A stretch of DNA of 37,254 nucleotides from NCBI GenBank assembly GCA_964235605.1, contig CAXSCR010000045.1, positions 1 to 37,254 on the forward strand, given 5' to 3'. Below the pieces are notes generated by a model, which was not told the DNA's origin, searched no databases, and saw nothing but the letters and a program-made list of their open reading frames with translations. Shown in pieces: positions 24,352 through 32,279 of this stretch. The first letter of the stretch is position 1; every line of letters begins with the position of its first letter. A program made the position numbers and the translations under genes. The stretch is from DATCRE01 sp964235605. GTDB taxonomy: Bacteria > Bacteroidota > Bacteroidia > Cytophagales > Cyclobacteriaceae.

Positions 24352-25233
24352 ATGCCAAATACTGATAAGTTAAGTGTACTTGTTACGGGCGCTAAAGGCC
24401 AACTAGGAAATGAGATTCAGTTATTAGCTACATCTTACAGCCAGTTTGCTTTCACTTTTATTGACATCGACGAGGTAGATCTTTCAAGTGAATCAGCTAT
24501 TAGAGCGTATTTTAAGGGGAAGAACTTTAAAGTCATTGTTAACTGCGCTGCGTATACAGCCGTTGATCTCGCTGAAGATAATGCGGCTCTGGCCTTTAAA
24601 GTGAATAGTGAATCGGTAAAGATACTTGCTGAAATTGCGCGCGAACATAGCATCAGGTTTATTCATATTTCTACAGATTATGTATTTGATGGTAAGAGTA
24701 ATCTACCAATTTCTGAGACTGCAGTGCCTGCACCGCTTTCGGTATATGGGCATTCTAAGTTAGAAGGTGAGAAACATGTCTTATCAATTCTACCGGACGC
24801 TTATGTTATACGTACAGCTTGGGTATATTCAACTTTTGGAAAGAATTTCGTTAAAACGATCAAAAGCTTAGCGCAGCAGCGTAGTGAATTAACTGTTATA
24901 GTAGATCAAATAGGGTCGCCTACCTTTGCTCATGATCTTGCTTCAGCTATTCTAATAATAGTTGAATCTATCTTTGTTAAAAAGGTAGATCATCCAGGTA
25001 TCTATCATTTCTCAAATGAAGGTGCAATTTCGTGGTATGATTTCGCTTACTTTATTGTTAAACATTATAACTTACCCTGTCACATCAAACCAATTCGCAC
25101 CGAAGAATATAAAACAAAAGCCGTTAGGCCGCAGTTTAGTTTACTAGATAAAAAGAAAATTAAAAACACTTTTGGGATTGAACCGCCTCATTGGCATGAG
25201 AGCTTAGTTAAGTGTCTGGATCAATTACAATAA
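24352..25233 (+). CDS. rfbD: dTDP-4-dehydrorhamnose reductase
   Basis: The final step of dTDP-L-rhamnose synthesis: NAD(P)H reduction of dTDP-4-keto-L-rhamnose. It is an extended SDR of 293 aa with TGAKGQLG at 12-19, ISTDYVFDG (S107, T108) and the catalytic YxxxK as Y132 and K136 in YGHSKLEGE. DQIGSPTFAHDLA is the usual substrate-side motif. rfbA, rfbB and rfbC are not in the window, so the rest of the pathway must be elsewhere. The neighbouring sulfotransferase and glycosyltransferase point to a surface-glycan locus. ATG at 24352. Confidence 0.95.
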   Translation: MPNTDKLSVLVTGAKGQLGNEIQLLATSYSQFAFTFIDIDEVDLSSESAIRAYFKGKNFKVIVNCAAYTAVDLAEDNAALAFKVNSESVKILAEIAREHSIRFIHISTDYVFDGKSNLPISETAVPAPLSVYGHSKLEGEKHVLSILPDAYVIRTAWVYSTFGKNFVKTIKSLAQQRSELTVIVDQIGSPTFAHDLASAILIIVESIFVKKVDHPGIYHFSNEGAISWYDFAYFIVKHYNLPCHIKPIRTEEYKTKAVRPQFSLLDKKKIKNTFGIEPPHWHESLVKCLDQLQ

Positions 25234-25288
25234 TATTAGAAGATTTGGATGGTATGGTTTTTTGATCATTTAAGGCAAATTGTTTTAT

Positions 25289-25510
25289 ATGAACTACATA
25301 GTATCTGCAACCCTATCTGAATCCCAAGAATTATCTCCTATGCAATGTCCAATGTGCGAGGCTTGGATTGATAAGCGTGATACCAAAGAATTTTATAAAC
25401 ACATGCACGGCATAAACCAATTGATAAGACCTATATTAAGGAATACTTCATTCGATGGCGTAAATAAATCTTATGCTGAAGTCGAAAGGGAAGAATTGAT
25501 ACTTGCTTAA
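25289..25510 (+). CDS. Small protein with CxxC-x14-HxH zinc-finger-like motif (73 aa)
   Basis: Starts at the ATG at 25289, in preference to a TTG 9 bp upstream. The sequence MQCPMCEAWIDKRDTKEFYKHMHG has C20, C23, H38 and H40, a plausible single zinc-binding knuckle. The C-terminal half is acidic and helical. It lies 55 bp after rfbD on the same strand and may be co-transcribed, although nothing in it indicates sugar metabolism. I do not recognise a named family. It could be a small DNA- or protein-binding regulator. Confidence 0.65.
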   Translation: MNYIVSATLSESQELSPMQCPMCEAWIDKRDTKEFYKHMHGINQLIRPILRNTSFDGVNKSYAEVEREELILA

Positions 25511-25531
25511 CTCGAACAAGCACTTCTAAAT

Positions 25532-26284
25532 TCAATTTGTTTTAGCCGTCATTGGCGTAAGCTGCGCCATTACTTTTTCTAGCTCTTCATAAGGACGATA
25601 GCCGGTAATCATCACACCCTTGCCAACCGCATTAACAAAAGTCAGTGTCGGAAATCTACCAATTTTATGATAAGCAGCCTGTTGTAAATCGACCCGAAAT
25701 GCATTTCGACCTGTACCATTATTCCAATCCGTAATAAACTTTTTTGCATCAAATAACGCCGGAGATTGCGTTTCAAGTTCATTGGCAAGGTTCATTAACA
25801 CCGCTGTCTTGGCCACATTTAAACCTTGTAGCATAACAGCTTCCCTAACTGATTTAAGATATAGATCTTCCGCTTGCCGCGATTGCAGAGATGCACATTT
25901 TACCGCGATACAAGATGGGTAGGATGAGGAAGGCGGATCTTCGTGCCATATATTAAAGTTGATCTTTGTATGGGTTATCTGCCCTGCGTGCATCCATACA
26001 GGTCCCATTTGAAAAGGCCGTGAAACTGAATTGAGCGGATCATCATACCTAGTCCAATCTGGTATCATTCCTCCCATTATGTAATCACAATCAATACGAT
26101 CTGCGAATGCTGTGCGAAAGCGATTCCAGTGTGGTTCAAAAGCCCAGCTCCAGCAGCAAAGCGGATCGGTATAGTAAGTTACTTTTAACCGATCCGCTGT
26201 TTGCTCTTGCTGGTTTTGATTATAGATTTGTGCGTTTTTTACTTCTTTTAACACTAGTTCCTGAGTTATCTTCCACTTCACCAC
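25532..26284 (-). CDS. DsbA/FrnE-like thioredoxin-fold protein with CCWS in place of CxxC
   Basis: A thioredoxin-fold protein related to the DsbA/FrnE and SpxH/YjbH group. The N-terminal active-site region reads YYTDPLCCWSWAFEP (C43, C44, S46), where relatives often have DPLCxWCW; the second redox cysteine is serine here. A cis-Pro loop, KIGRFPTLTFVN, is near the C-terminus. The annotated start is GTG at 26284 and overlaps the catalase gene by 65 bp; a GTG at 26254, preceded by CAGGAAC, would cut this to 35 bp and fits as well. Overlap means translational coupling with the catalase. It may be a chaperone-like or oxidative-stress adapter. Confidence 0.82.
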   Translation of the reverse strand: MVKWKITQELVLKEVKNAQIYNQNQQEQTADRLKVTYYTDPLCCWSWAFEPHWNRFRTAFADRIDCDYIMGGMIPDWTRYDDPLNSVSRPFQMGPVWMHAGQITHTKINFNIWHEDPPSSSYPSCIAVKCASLQSRQAEDLYLKSVREAVMLQGLNVAKTAVLMNLANELETQSPALFDAKKFITDWNNGTGRNAFRVDLQQAAYHKIGRFPTLTFVNAVGKGVMITGYRPYEELEKVMAQLTPMTAKTN

Positions 26285-27218
26285 TTAACGCATACGTACT
26301 CCATTGGTTCTCACCGGTTGGTGTAGCCATTTTCACTTCTTCACTACGTTCTTTAGCAAGTTCTTTTGACAGTTTTTCTACTAAGGTTTCAGTACGATCA
26401 GTACCTATAGCTTCTTGATTCATTAAGCCATTTGTGGCTTCTACGTGTGCAATTGGGTCTTGAATAAATTGCCATGTTTCACCAAGTTGTGTGCTCTGAC
26501 CATTATTCCATGGTCCGCGCGCTTCTGCACCACTTGACATATTAAAATAAGTATTACTAAACCTAGGATCTGCCTGACGTGCGCCTGGCGGGAAGTTAGG
26601 TTGAATGGTATCTAATGCAGCTTCAAACATTTGGTAATGTGCTACCTCACGTGTCATAAGGAACTTAAGTGTTTCTTTAACATATGGATCGTCTGTAAAC
26701 TTCATAAGATATTCATATACAATCTTAGCACGAGATTCTGCACCCATGTTTGAACGCAAATCTACCGTAAGATCACCATTAGCATTAATATAAGTTCCAC
26801 TAAATGGTATGCCGCGGCTATCAGTCAGTACTGGGCTGCCTGCACTTTCAAGTAGAAAATGTGGGTTTGCCATTGCATCATGGATTACATTTTCTTTAGA
26901 AGCTTTACCGGCCAACAGTTTCATTATTTCAGATTCATCTGCTTCATCTTTTAATGATCCGTTAACACCTGCAAGTAACATTTGAATGGTAGCACCTACT
27001 ATTTCTAAATGGCTGAATTCTTCCGTTGCGATGTCCATTAGCATATCATATTTATCAGGATATGGTTCTTTGGCACCGAAGGCTTGTATAAAATATTGCA
27101 AAGCTGCTTTTAGCTCTCCATTTGGTCCACCAAATTGTTGCAATAATAAATTAGCAAAGCGAGGATCTGGTCCTGAGACTCTCGCGTTAAATTGTAAATC
27201 TTTAACGTGATAAAACAT
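26220..27218 (-). CDS. Manganese (non-haem) catalase
   Basis: Dismutates hydrogen peroxide with a di-manganese centre. Predicted ligands are E35 (NGELKAALQYF), E67 and H70 (ATEEFSHLEIV), E161 (GAESRAKIVYEYL) and H194 (TREVAHYQMF), matching the five ligands of the Lactobacillus/Thermus enzymes. The N-terminal MFYHVKDLQFNARVSGPDPRFA (quoted as location, residues 1-22) is typical. The 332-aa length includes a charged C-terminal extension (about 275-332, ending KRSKKRTNL) longer than in short members. Its end overlaps the DsbA-like gene. The upstream region contains two long hairpins. Confidence 0.96.
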   Translation of the reverse strand: MFYHVKDLQFNARVSGPDPRFANLLLQQFGGPNGELKAALQYFIQAFGAKEPYPDKYDMLMDIATEEFSHLEIVGATIQMLLAGVNGSLKDEADESEIMKLLAGKASKENVIHDAMANPHFLLESAGSPVLTDSRGIPFSGTYINANGDLTVDLRSNMGAESRAKIVYEYLMKFTDDPYVKETLKFLMTREVAHYQMFEAALDTIQPNFPPGARQADPRFSNTYFNMSSGAEARGPWNNGQSTQLGETWQFIQDPIAHVEATNGLMNQEAIGTDRTETLVEKLSKELAKERSEEVKMATPTGENQWSTYALSGEVEDNSGTSVKRSKKRTNL

Positions 27219-27735
27219 ATCTTTTTGGATTAGTTGTAGATAATTAAAGGAGCCTAAAAAAAATATGCCTCTTTTATGTTAATATCCTTATACCGGTAAT
27301 TATTTTACTTTGACTAGGATATTCCCCATTAATAAATATCAATATGTTACGTTTACCATCATGAGGATTTAATTACATAAAAAAATTTTACCTCAGCTTA
27401 GATTGAATAAATAGCAAATTGATTAAGTGCTTATTATACTTTCCATATGCGTTATTTTGATTTTATAGTTCGCCGCGCAATGCACTTCACCTGCTACTTA
27501 TATCATTTAAGATTGGGTTGGACTATAAGATATTATTCTTGATATTAATCTTCGATGCAGCATCAAAAATTATTATTGTTTGTCCGGGTAAAATTGAAAG
27601 ACGCTGTAGCGTTCCTTACTGGCTTCCAGAATCTTGCATAATGACAGCGAGATGCACGGAGAAGATAAGTGCCACTGCGCGGCTGCGCGGAATTAAATTT
27701 TGTGCACAGACTAAAATTGCAGTCCTTGCAGAGAG

Positions 27736-27784
27736 AACATGGTAATGTACGTGGCGCTAATTGCGCCACGATCATTACCATGTT
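27736..27784. repeat. Long inverted repeat (22-nt arms)
   Basis: Arms 27736-27757 and 27763-27784 with a 5-nt loop; the only mispairs are ta opposite at near the middle. It has no T run of its own and lies four bases from a second hairpin. It may be part of a structured RNA or a paired terminator unit. Confidence 0.9.
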
Positions 27785-27788
27785 TTAT

Positions 27789-27841
27789 AAACCAGGATTT
27801 TGTCTGGTGCTTCTGGCGCCAGACAAAATCCTGGTTTTTTT
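27789..27841 (+). terminator. Very strong hairpin with T run (terminator-like, plus-strand sense)
   Basis: Arms 27789-27810 and 27816-27837 pair over 22 nt with one G-U and a 5-nt loop, and are followed by T residues to 27841. In plus sense this is an excellent intrinsic terminator, yet no plus-strand gene lies upstream. A small plus-strand RNA starting in 27400-27700 would explain it; on the minus strand it would follow the antiporter transcript. Confidence 0.75.
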
Positions 27842-28135
27842 ATGCGCGCCTGAAAGTTCGATTTGAAATGCTTACGGCCCTTCGCGCATCTTCAAGGCAC
27901 TAACCATGGAATACAATCTTATCGCTACGATTATTTGCAAAATAGAAGTTCTGAAGTTAAATGAGACTTCATCTCAAAAGGTATGTTCGGAAGTTTTAGT
28001 TCATTAAGGGTTAATTGGCTACTTGCTAAAGCAGACGCTGAATTCTTCTCTAATTCTCCAAACGAAAATAATCATACTTACCCTGTTTTAGTCGGACAAT
28101 AATGAAAAATTATAATACCGTTCTATACTAATCAA

Positions 28136-30154
28136 TTAATTCTGTTGTCTGTTTTCCCATATTTGTTCTGGGTAAAGCACAATAACACTTCTATTCTTTA
28201 AATGTGTCGCTAATAGCTTCGGCACCTTTTCCATGTTCTGGTTATAAGAGAGTGTATGGGGTCTTGCCTTGATGATCATAAAGATATCGTTATCTTGAAT
28301 GGACTTAATTATACCTTCCATATCACTCCATTTCTTATAAGGAGTATATTGAATGTCAATAGACTTATCTTCCTTTCGATTATGATCGCTTAAAGCTTTG
28401 AATGATTTAATGTTACTATAAATTACAAGAGTTGCCCCCGCAAGTCGTGTTAATTGAAGCATGGTTTCTATCCAGCCCGGAAAGCCTGCTTCCTTTTCTG
28501 CGTTATCAGGAATAACAGCTACTATTCTTTTAATGGTATTTAAAGGCTGAAGTAATTTGCATATTAAAATTTGACTAGTGGTATTCAGTAAAACTCTATC
28601 TAATATCGGACCGTACCTTATGCCTGTAGTGATCTTTCCGTTCCATCCTATAACAACTTCTGTGATGCGTAGTTCTGTGATGGCGCGTAGAATTCCATTT
28701 CCTACATTCACGTCCACACGAAAAACGCATTCCTTAACCATCTCTGTTACGCTATCTTTTAAAGCATGATTTATCTTCAATTGGTACTTCGCCATTTTTT
28801 CGTCAGCTTCTTTAATATTTTGAACCACGAATAAAGGGAAGATGGGATGAGTTGACACTGGATTTTTAATTAGGATTGAAAGGTCAATCAATCGATCTAC
28901 ATTTTCTGGATTTGCAACAGGAACAAGAATTCGTTCGTCAGCATCGGTAGGTTCAGGTATTTTATTCTCTTCCTCAAGGGCAATCTTTCTTCCTGCATTC
29001 TCCGCTATAATGCTGCTACCTAAACACGAAACTAGAATAAGTAGAATAGTGCCATTCAAGACATTCTCATCTAATAATTTAAGGTTAAAACCAATGAGCA
29101 CTACCGCAATGGTGGCTGCAGCATGTGCACTACTCATGCCCCAGATGAGTTTTCTTTCTGTATTTGTAAACTTAAAAATATTTTGTGTGGCATAGGCAGC
29201 TAACCACTTGCCCGTAAATGAAATTACTATAATAAGTAGTGCTATTAATACTGCCTCAGGCCCCTTCAGCAGAACCCTAAAATCGACACGCATACCTACG
29301 CTAATTAAAAAGAAAGGAATGAATAGCGAGTTACCTACAAAGTCTATTCGATTCATTAAAATAGAGTTGTTCGGAATTAATTGATTCAAAGCCAAGCCTG
29401 CGAGGAAGGCACCGATAATCGGCTCAACACCAATTAAGTGAGCGGCAAATCCGGAGAGAAAAACAATAGACAATACGAACAGATATTGAGAATACCCTTC
29501 ACTCTCAAGATTTCTAAAAAACCATCGACTTATGCGTGGAGCTCCCCATAGTATAATAAATATTAATAAGGCCAGTAGTGAGAATAGTTTCACGAAGAAC
29601 AAAACCGTTAGTTCGTTCTCTTTTAAATTTGTAATGACTGCGAGTAGCATTAGCACAGCGCCATCCGTTATGATGGTGCCTCCAATAATCATGGCCATAG
29701 TTCTACTTTGTGTAATTCCCAACCTACTTATGATAGGATAAGCAATAAGGGTATGGGTGCTGAACATGCTGGCAAGTAACACCGAAGCGATTGTGCTATA
29801 ATGAAGAACATATTGAGAAGCTAGAAATCCAATTATAAAAGGACACACGAAAGTAAGTACACCGAAAATGATACTTCTATGTTTGTTTTTTCTGAAGTCA
29901 TTCATGTCCATTTCCAATCCAGCCATGAACATGATGTATAACAACCCCACAGTGCCAAAGAGTATTATGCTTGCATCTCTTTCTAGAATATGGAAACCAT
30001 GAGGGCCAAGTATAGCGCCAGATAGGATGAGGCCGACTATTCCTGGAATTTTTATTCTTGAGAAGACTAATGGACTTAAAAGTATTACCAGTAATACAAT
30101 AGCAAATACAAGAACAGGATCTGTAAAAGGTATAGGGAATTCAAATTTTAGCAT
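28136..30154 (-). CDS. CPA2-type cation/proton antiporter with C-terminal Usp-like region
   Basis: A 672-aa integral membrane antiporter, probably Na+ or K+ against H+. Residues 1 to about 390 form 11-12 membrane helices with family words such as FSRIKIPGIVGLILSGAILGPHG near the N-terminus and VEPIIGAFLAGLALNQLIP in the core. After about residue 395 the protein is soluble and strand/helix alternating (ADERILVPVANPENVDRLIDL, RIVAVIPDNAEKEAGFPGW), resembling tandem universal-stress-protein domains. TrkA-N regulatory sequence is not seen. The gene is separated from the ligase gene by 112 bp. Ion specificity cannot be read from sequence. Confidence 0.92.
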   Translation of the reverse strand: MLKFEFPIPFTDPVLVFAIVLLVILLSPLVFSRIKIPGIVGLILSGAILGPHGFHILERDASIILFGTVGLLYIMFMAGLEMDMNDFRKNKHRSIIFGVLTFVCPFIIGFLASQYVLHYSTIASVLLASMFSTHTLIAYPIISRLGITQSRTMAMIIGGTIITDGAVLMLLAVITNLKENELTVLFFVKLFSLLALLIFIILWGAPRISRWFFRNLESEGYSQYLFVLSIVFLSGFAAHLIGVEPIIGAFLAGLALNQLIPNNSILMNRIDFVGNSLFIPFFLISVGMRVDFRVLLKGPEAVLIALLIIVISFTGKWLAAYATQNIFKFTNTERKLIWGMSSAHAAATIAVVLIGFNLKLLDENVLNGTILLILVSCLGSSIIAENAGRKIALEEENKIPEPTDADERILVPVANPENVDRLIDLSILIKNPVSTHPIFPLFVVQNIKEADEKMAKYQLKINHALKDSVTEMVKECVFRVDVNVGNGILRAITELRITEVVIGWNGKITTGIRYGPILDRVLLNTTSQILICKLLQPLNTIKRIVAVIPDNAEKEAGFPGWIETMLQLTRLAGATLVIYSNIKSFKALSDHNRKEDKSIDIQYTPYKKWSDMEGIIKSIQDNDIFMIIKARPHTLSYNQNMEKVPKLLATHLKNRSVIVLYPEQIWENRQQN

Positions 30155-30266
30155 GAAGGCTTATTTTCTAATTAACATTTCCACAAAAGTTACAAGATGT
30201 ATGTCCTGATGCCCAACATTGCATACTTATTCCATAGCAAATTACCATGAAGTAAGTACGTATGCG

Positions 30267-31226
30267 TTAGATAGGTTTTTCTAAATGCACCTCTTTAGCG
30301 GATTTATCTACTCTTAAGCCTTGAAAGACAGGATGTCGAATGCTGCCCTCGTCAGTTATTTCTGTAAATTTGATGTTACAGACTAGTTTTGGATCAACCC
30401 AAGTTACATCAGCAACATCTTTAATTGGGATCGAAAGGGGAGAAGTTTTACGAATCAAATTTTTGAGTTTAGCATGTAACTCTTTTAAGCTTTTATCGGT
30501 AAACCCGGTGCCTACATTGCCAATAGAAACCAGTTTCCCTTTTTTATTAACGGCTAGTAGTAAAGAACCAAAGGCAGTGCGAGAGCCTTTAGGTTCGGTG
30601 AAACCAACAATAATTGCTTCCTGGGTTTGGATGTTCTTAATCTTAAGCCAATCTGATGTTCTCTTTCCAATCTGATACGTACTTGCCTTCTTCTTAGCAA
30701 TCATACCTTCCAGATTTATTTTTAATACTTGCTTATAAAATTCCTTCCCGTCCTCGTCGACATGGTCACAATATTTAATTACATCTGATTGAGGAATTAA
30801 CGATTGAAGAATTTTTTTTCTTTCTATTAAGGGTAAGTCTGTAATTAGTTTTCCTTTGTACTTGATACAATCAAAAACATAATATTGTATAATATACTTA
30901 TCTCTATTTTGATAGTTTTGCAGCTTTTGAAAGTTTGGTTTTCCCGCCTCATCAAAAACAACAATTTCACCATCTATTACAGATTCAGTGCCGATAACTT
31001 TAAGTGCATCAAAGATTTTTGGATAGGCTTTATCAAAGGTAAGTCCGTTCCTCGAATACAGTCTATGGCCGTCTTTATTAATTTCAGCAATGGCTCTATA
31101 ACCATCCCATTTAATTTCAAAGATCCAATCAGGGTTTTTGAAAGCAGGTTGGTCAGTTAACTGTGCCTTCATAGGCTCGATGAAGGACGTTAGCTTCCGA
31201 CCTCCCTCAATACGTACATATTTCAT
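30267..31226 (-). CDS. ATP-dependent DNA ligase (LigD ligase-domain type)
   Basis: Seals nicks using ATP. The adenylated lysine is K39 in FEIKWDGYRA (KxDG motif). Later motifs include SVIDGEIVVFD (motif III), LEGMIAKKKAS (motif IV, about 170-180) and SDWLKIK (motif V), followed by an OB-fold domain to the end (residues about 205-319). The 319 residues correspond to the ligase domain of LigD alone; polymerase and phosphoesterase domains are missing and no ku gene is nearby. It may act with a Ku elsewhere or in Ku-independent repair. Start at ATG 31226, 16 bp past a perfect 20-bp palindrome. Confidence 0.93.
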   Translation of the reverse strand: MKYVRIEGGRKLTSFIEPMKAQLTDQPAFKNPDWIFEIKWDGYRAIAEINKDGHRLYSRNGLTFDKAYPKIFDALKVIGTESVIDGEIVVFDEAGKPNFQKLQNYQNRDKYIIQYYVFDCIKYKGKLITDLPLIERKKILQSLIPQSDVIKYCDHVDEDGKEFYKQVLKINLEGMIAKKKASTYQIGKRTSDWLKIKNIQTQEAIIVGFTEPKGSRTAFGSLLLAVNKKGKLVSIGNVGTGFTDKSLKELHAKLKNLIRKTSPLSIPIKDVADVTWVDPKLVCNIKFTEITDEGSIRHPVFQGLRVDKSAKEVHLEKPI

Positions 31227-31241
31227 ACTGCTAAAATAATA

Positions 31242-31261
31242 AACCCGGCACGTGCCGGGTT
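31242..31261. terminator. Perfect 20-bp palindrome between the small ORF and the ligase
   Basis: aacccggcacgtgccgggtt lies 11 bp downstream of the 41-aa gene's stop and 16 bp upstream of the ligase start (minus strand). Followed on the minus strand by TTATTATTTT, it could act as an intrinsic terminator or attenuator, or as a dimeric repressor site. I favour terminator with moderate confidence. Confidence 0.65.
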
Positions 31262-31271
31262 ATATTTGAAT

Positions 31272-31397
31272 TTATTTACCACCGAATTTCTTAGCCGGTG
31301 TTTTACGTTTGGGCGCATAATCGACTTCATGCTTTTCTGATTTATTCACATAAGAGCGGTCTTTAGGGCCTGGCTTCTTTGCATCTTTCTTTTCCAT
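31272..31397 (-). CDS. Small basic protein, 41 aa
   Basis: An ATG at 31397 opens a 41-codon frame ending TAA at 31272: starts MEKKDAKKPGPKDRSYVNKS and ends with a basic KTPAKKFGGK. It is rich in Lys, with an acidic patch (EKHEVDY) in the middle and no hydrophobic segment. It falls below common length cut-offs. It has its own flanking elements: an 11-bp inverted repeat just upstream and a perfect palindrome 11 bp downstream. Small Lys-rich proteins of this kind can bind nucleic acid or ribosomes. I do not recognise a family. Confidence 0.7.
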   Translation of the reverse strand: MEKKDAKKPGPKDRSYVNKSEKHEVDYAPKRKTPAKKFGGK

Positions 31398-31405
31398 ATG
31401 AGTAG

Positions 31406-31439
31406 AGATTTTATATTTTATGCATTACATATAAAATCT
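31406..31439. promoter_or_regulatory. AT-rich 11-bp inverted repeat upstream of the 41-aa gene
   Basis: Arms agattttatat (31406-31416) and atataaaatct (31429-31439) are exact reverse complements 12 bp apart, starting 9 bp before the small gene's start codon. It could be an operator or 5' leader hairpin. Confidence 0.5.
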
Positions 31440-31499
31440 GTACCAACCGTTATTCACGAAGAACCCACATCATAGAAGTGTTGGTGACCCATATAAAAC

Positions 31500-31524
31500 A
31501 AAACCAGCCAAGTGGGCTGGTTTT
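31500..31524 (-). terminator. Intrinsic terminator of the stress-protein gene
   Basis: Stem 31500-31509/31515-31524 (aaaaccagcc/ggctggtttt) with a 5-nt loop, lying 20 bp after the stress-protein stop on the minus strand; the 3' arm ends in T-rich sequence on that strand. Confidence 0.85.
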
Positions 31525-31544
31525 ATACATTGCGTAAATTAAAA

Positions 31545-32093
31545 TTATTCAACGTCGTAGATGTTCTCCCCACCGTAGTTTTTCCATTCGGTGCTAATTG
31601 CACTTCTATCGGCATTTGATCGCGGCGCAATACCAACAACGATACCACCTTCTTTAATAGAGTTCTCATAAAGCTCCGCCCGTTCCTTTGGAATGCCCGC
31701 GCCTATTAATCCTCCAATTAAGCCGCCTGTCAACCCGCCTGCACCAGCGCCTGTGAGCGCCGCTACAATAGGACCTGCTATGATTAAGCCTAGGCCTGGT
31801 AGAGCAACTGATGTTCCTATGGCTGCAAGAGCTCCAATTACAGCGCCAGCTGTTCCACCTATGGCTGAACCCACTCCAGCTTTCTCCATGGCTTTGTTAC
31901 CTAAATCAGAGTCATGATGATCTTGATCACTAAACTGTGTTTTATGTGTTTCGTCTGACATGAGGACAATGATCTCATCAGGTGAATAACCTTTTTCAAT
32001 AAGTGAATCATAGGCATTTTCAGCGCTCTCTCTTGTATGGAAGACACCTGTAATGGTGCCCTCTTCACGATTATAATTTGTTGTATTTTTCAT
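31545..32093 (-). CDS. General stress-type protein with glycine-zipper segment
   Basis: I start at the ATG at 32093 (182 aa) because it gives a conserved-looking N-terminus; a longer frame to 32156 is possible. Residues about 10-45 (TGVFHTRESAENAYDSLIEKGYSPDEIIVLMSDET) resemble the YflT/GSP17M heat-induced stress domain. Residues about 75-140 are a hydrophobic glycine zipper (AIGGTAGAVIGALAAIG..., GAGAGGLTGGLIGGLIGAG) that may insert in or associate with membrane. The C-terminus is soluble (GIVVGIAPRSNADRSAISTEW). The family is seen with osmotic and general stress. It runs divergently from the response regulator, with 186 bp between the starts. Confidence 0.85.
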   Translation of the reverse strand: MKNTTNYNREEGTITGVFHTRESAENAYDSLIEKGYSPDEIIVLMSDETHKTQFSDQDHHDSDLGNKAMEKAGVGSAIGGTAGAVIGALAAIGTSVALPGLGLIIAGPIVAALTGAGAGGLTGGLIGGLIGAGIPKERAELYENSIKEGGIVVGIAPRSNADRSAISTEWKNYGGENIYDVE

Positions 32094-32279
32094 ATCAAAT
32101 AAATTTAAAGTTTGATACCCTAACTTAAAATATAATGCCGCACAGGCCGATTGCACTGTAGATTAAAATTCTCATGAACCTTATAGAGAATGGTTGCTAA
32201 AAAATATGCTAACCATGTCAATTTAATTTTTTAATTTAACAGATTAGTTTGGGCTTGATTTAGAAATTAGACTTTAGTT

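Larger units (their letters stand above)
27219..28135. other. 917-bp gene-free region with two long hairpins
   Basis: This lies between the catalase start and the antiporter stop, both on the minus strand. ORFs here are short and arise from palindromes. Main content: a small perfect palindrome acgctgtagcgt (27601-27612), two GCGCGG-type words near 27677-27690, and two adjacent large hairpins (27736-27784 and 27789-27837). The rest is AT-rich and must include the catalase promoter. Base composition at about 27650-27900 is more GC-rich than its surroundings. Confidence 0.7.

Noticed and set aside
27518..27866. Several short ORFs on both strands upstream of the catalase gene
   Set aside because: They overlap each other and the two hairpins, and none resembles a protein family.
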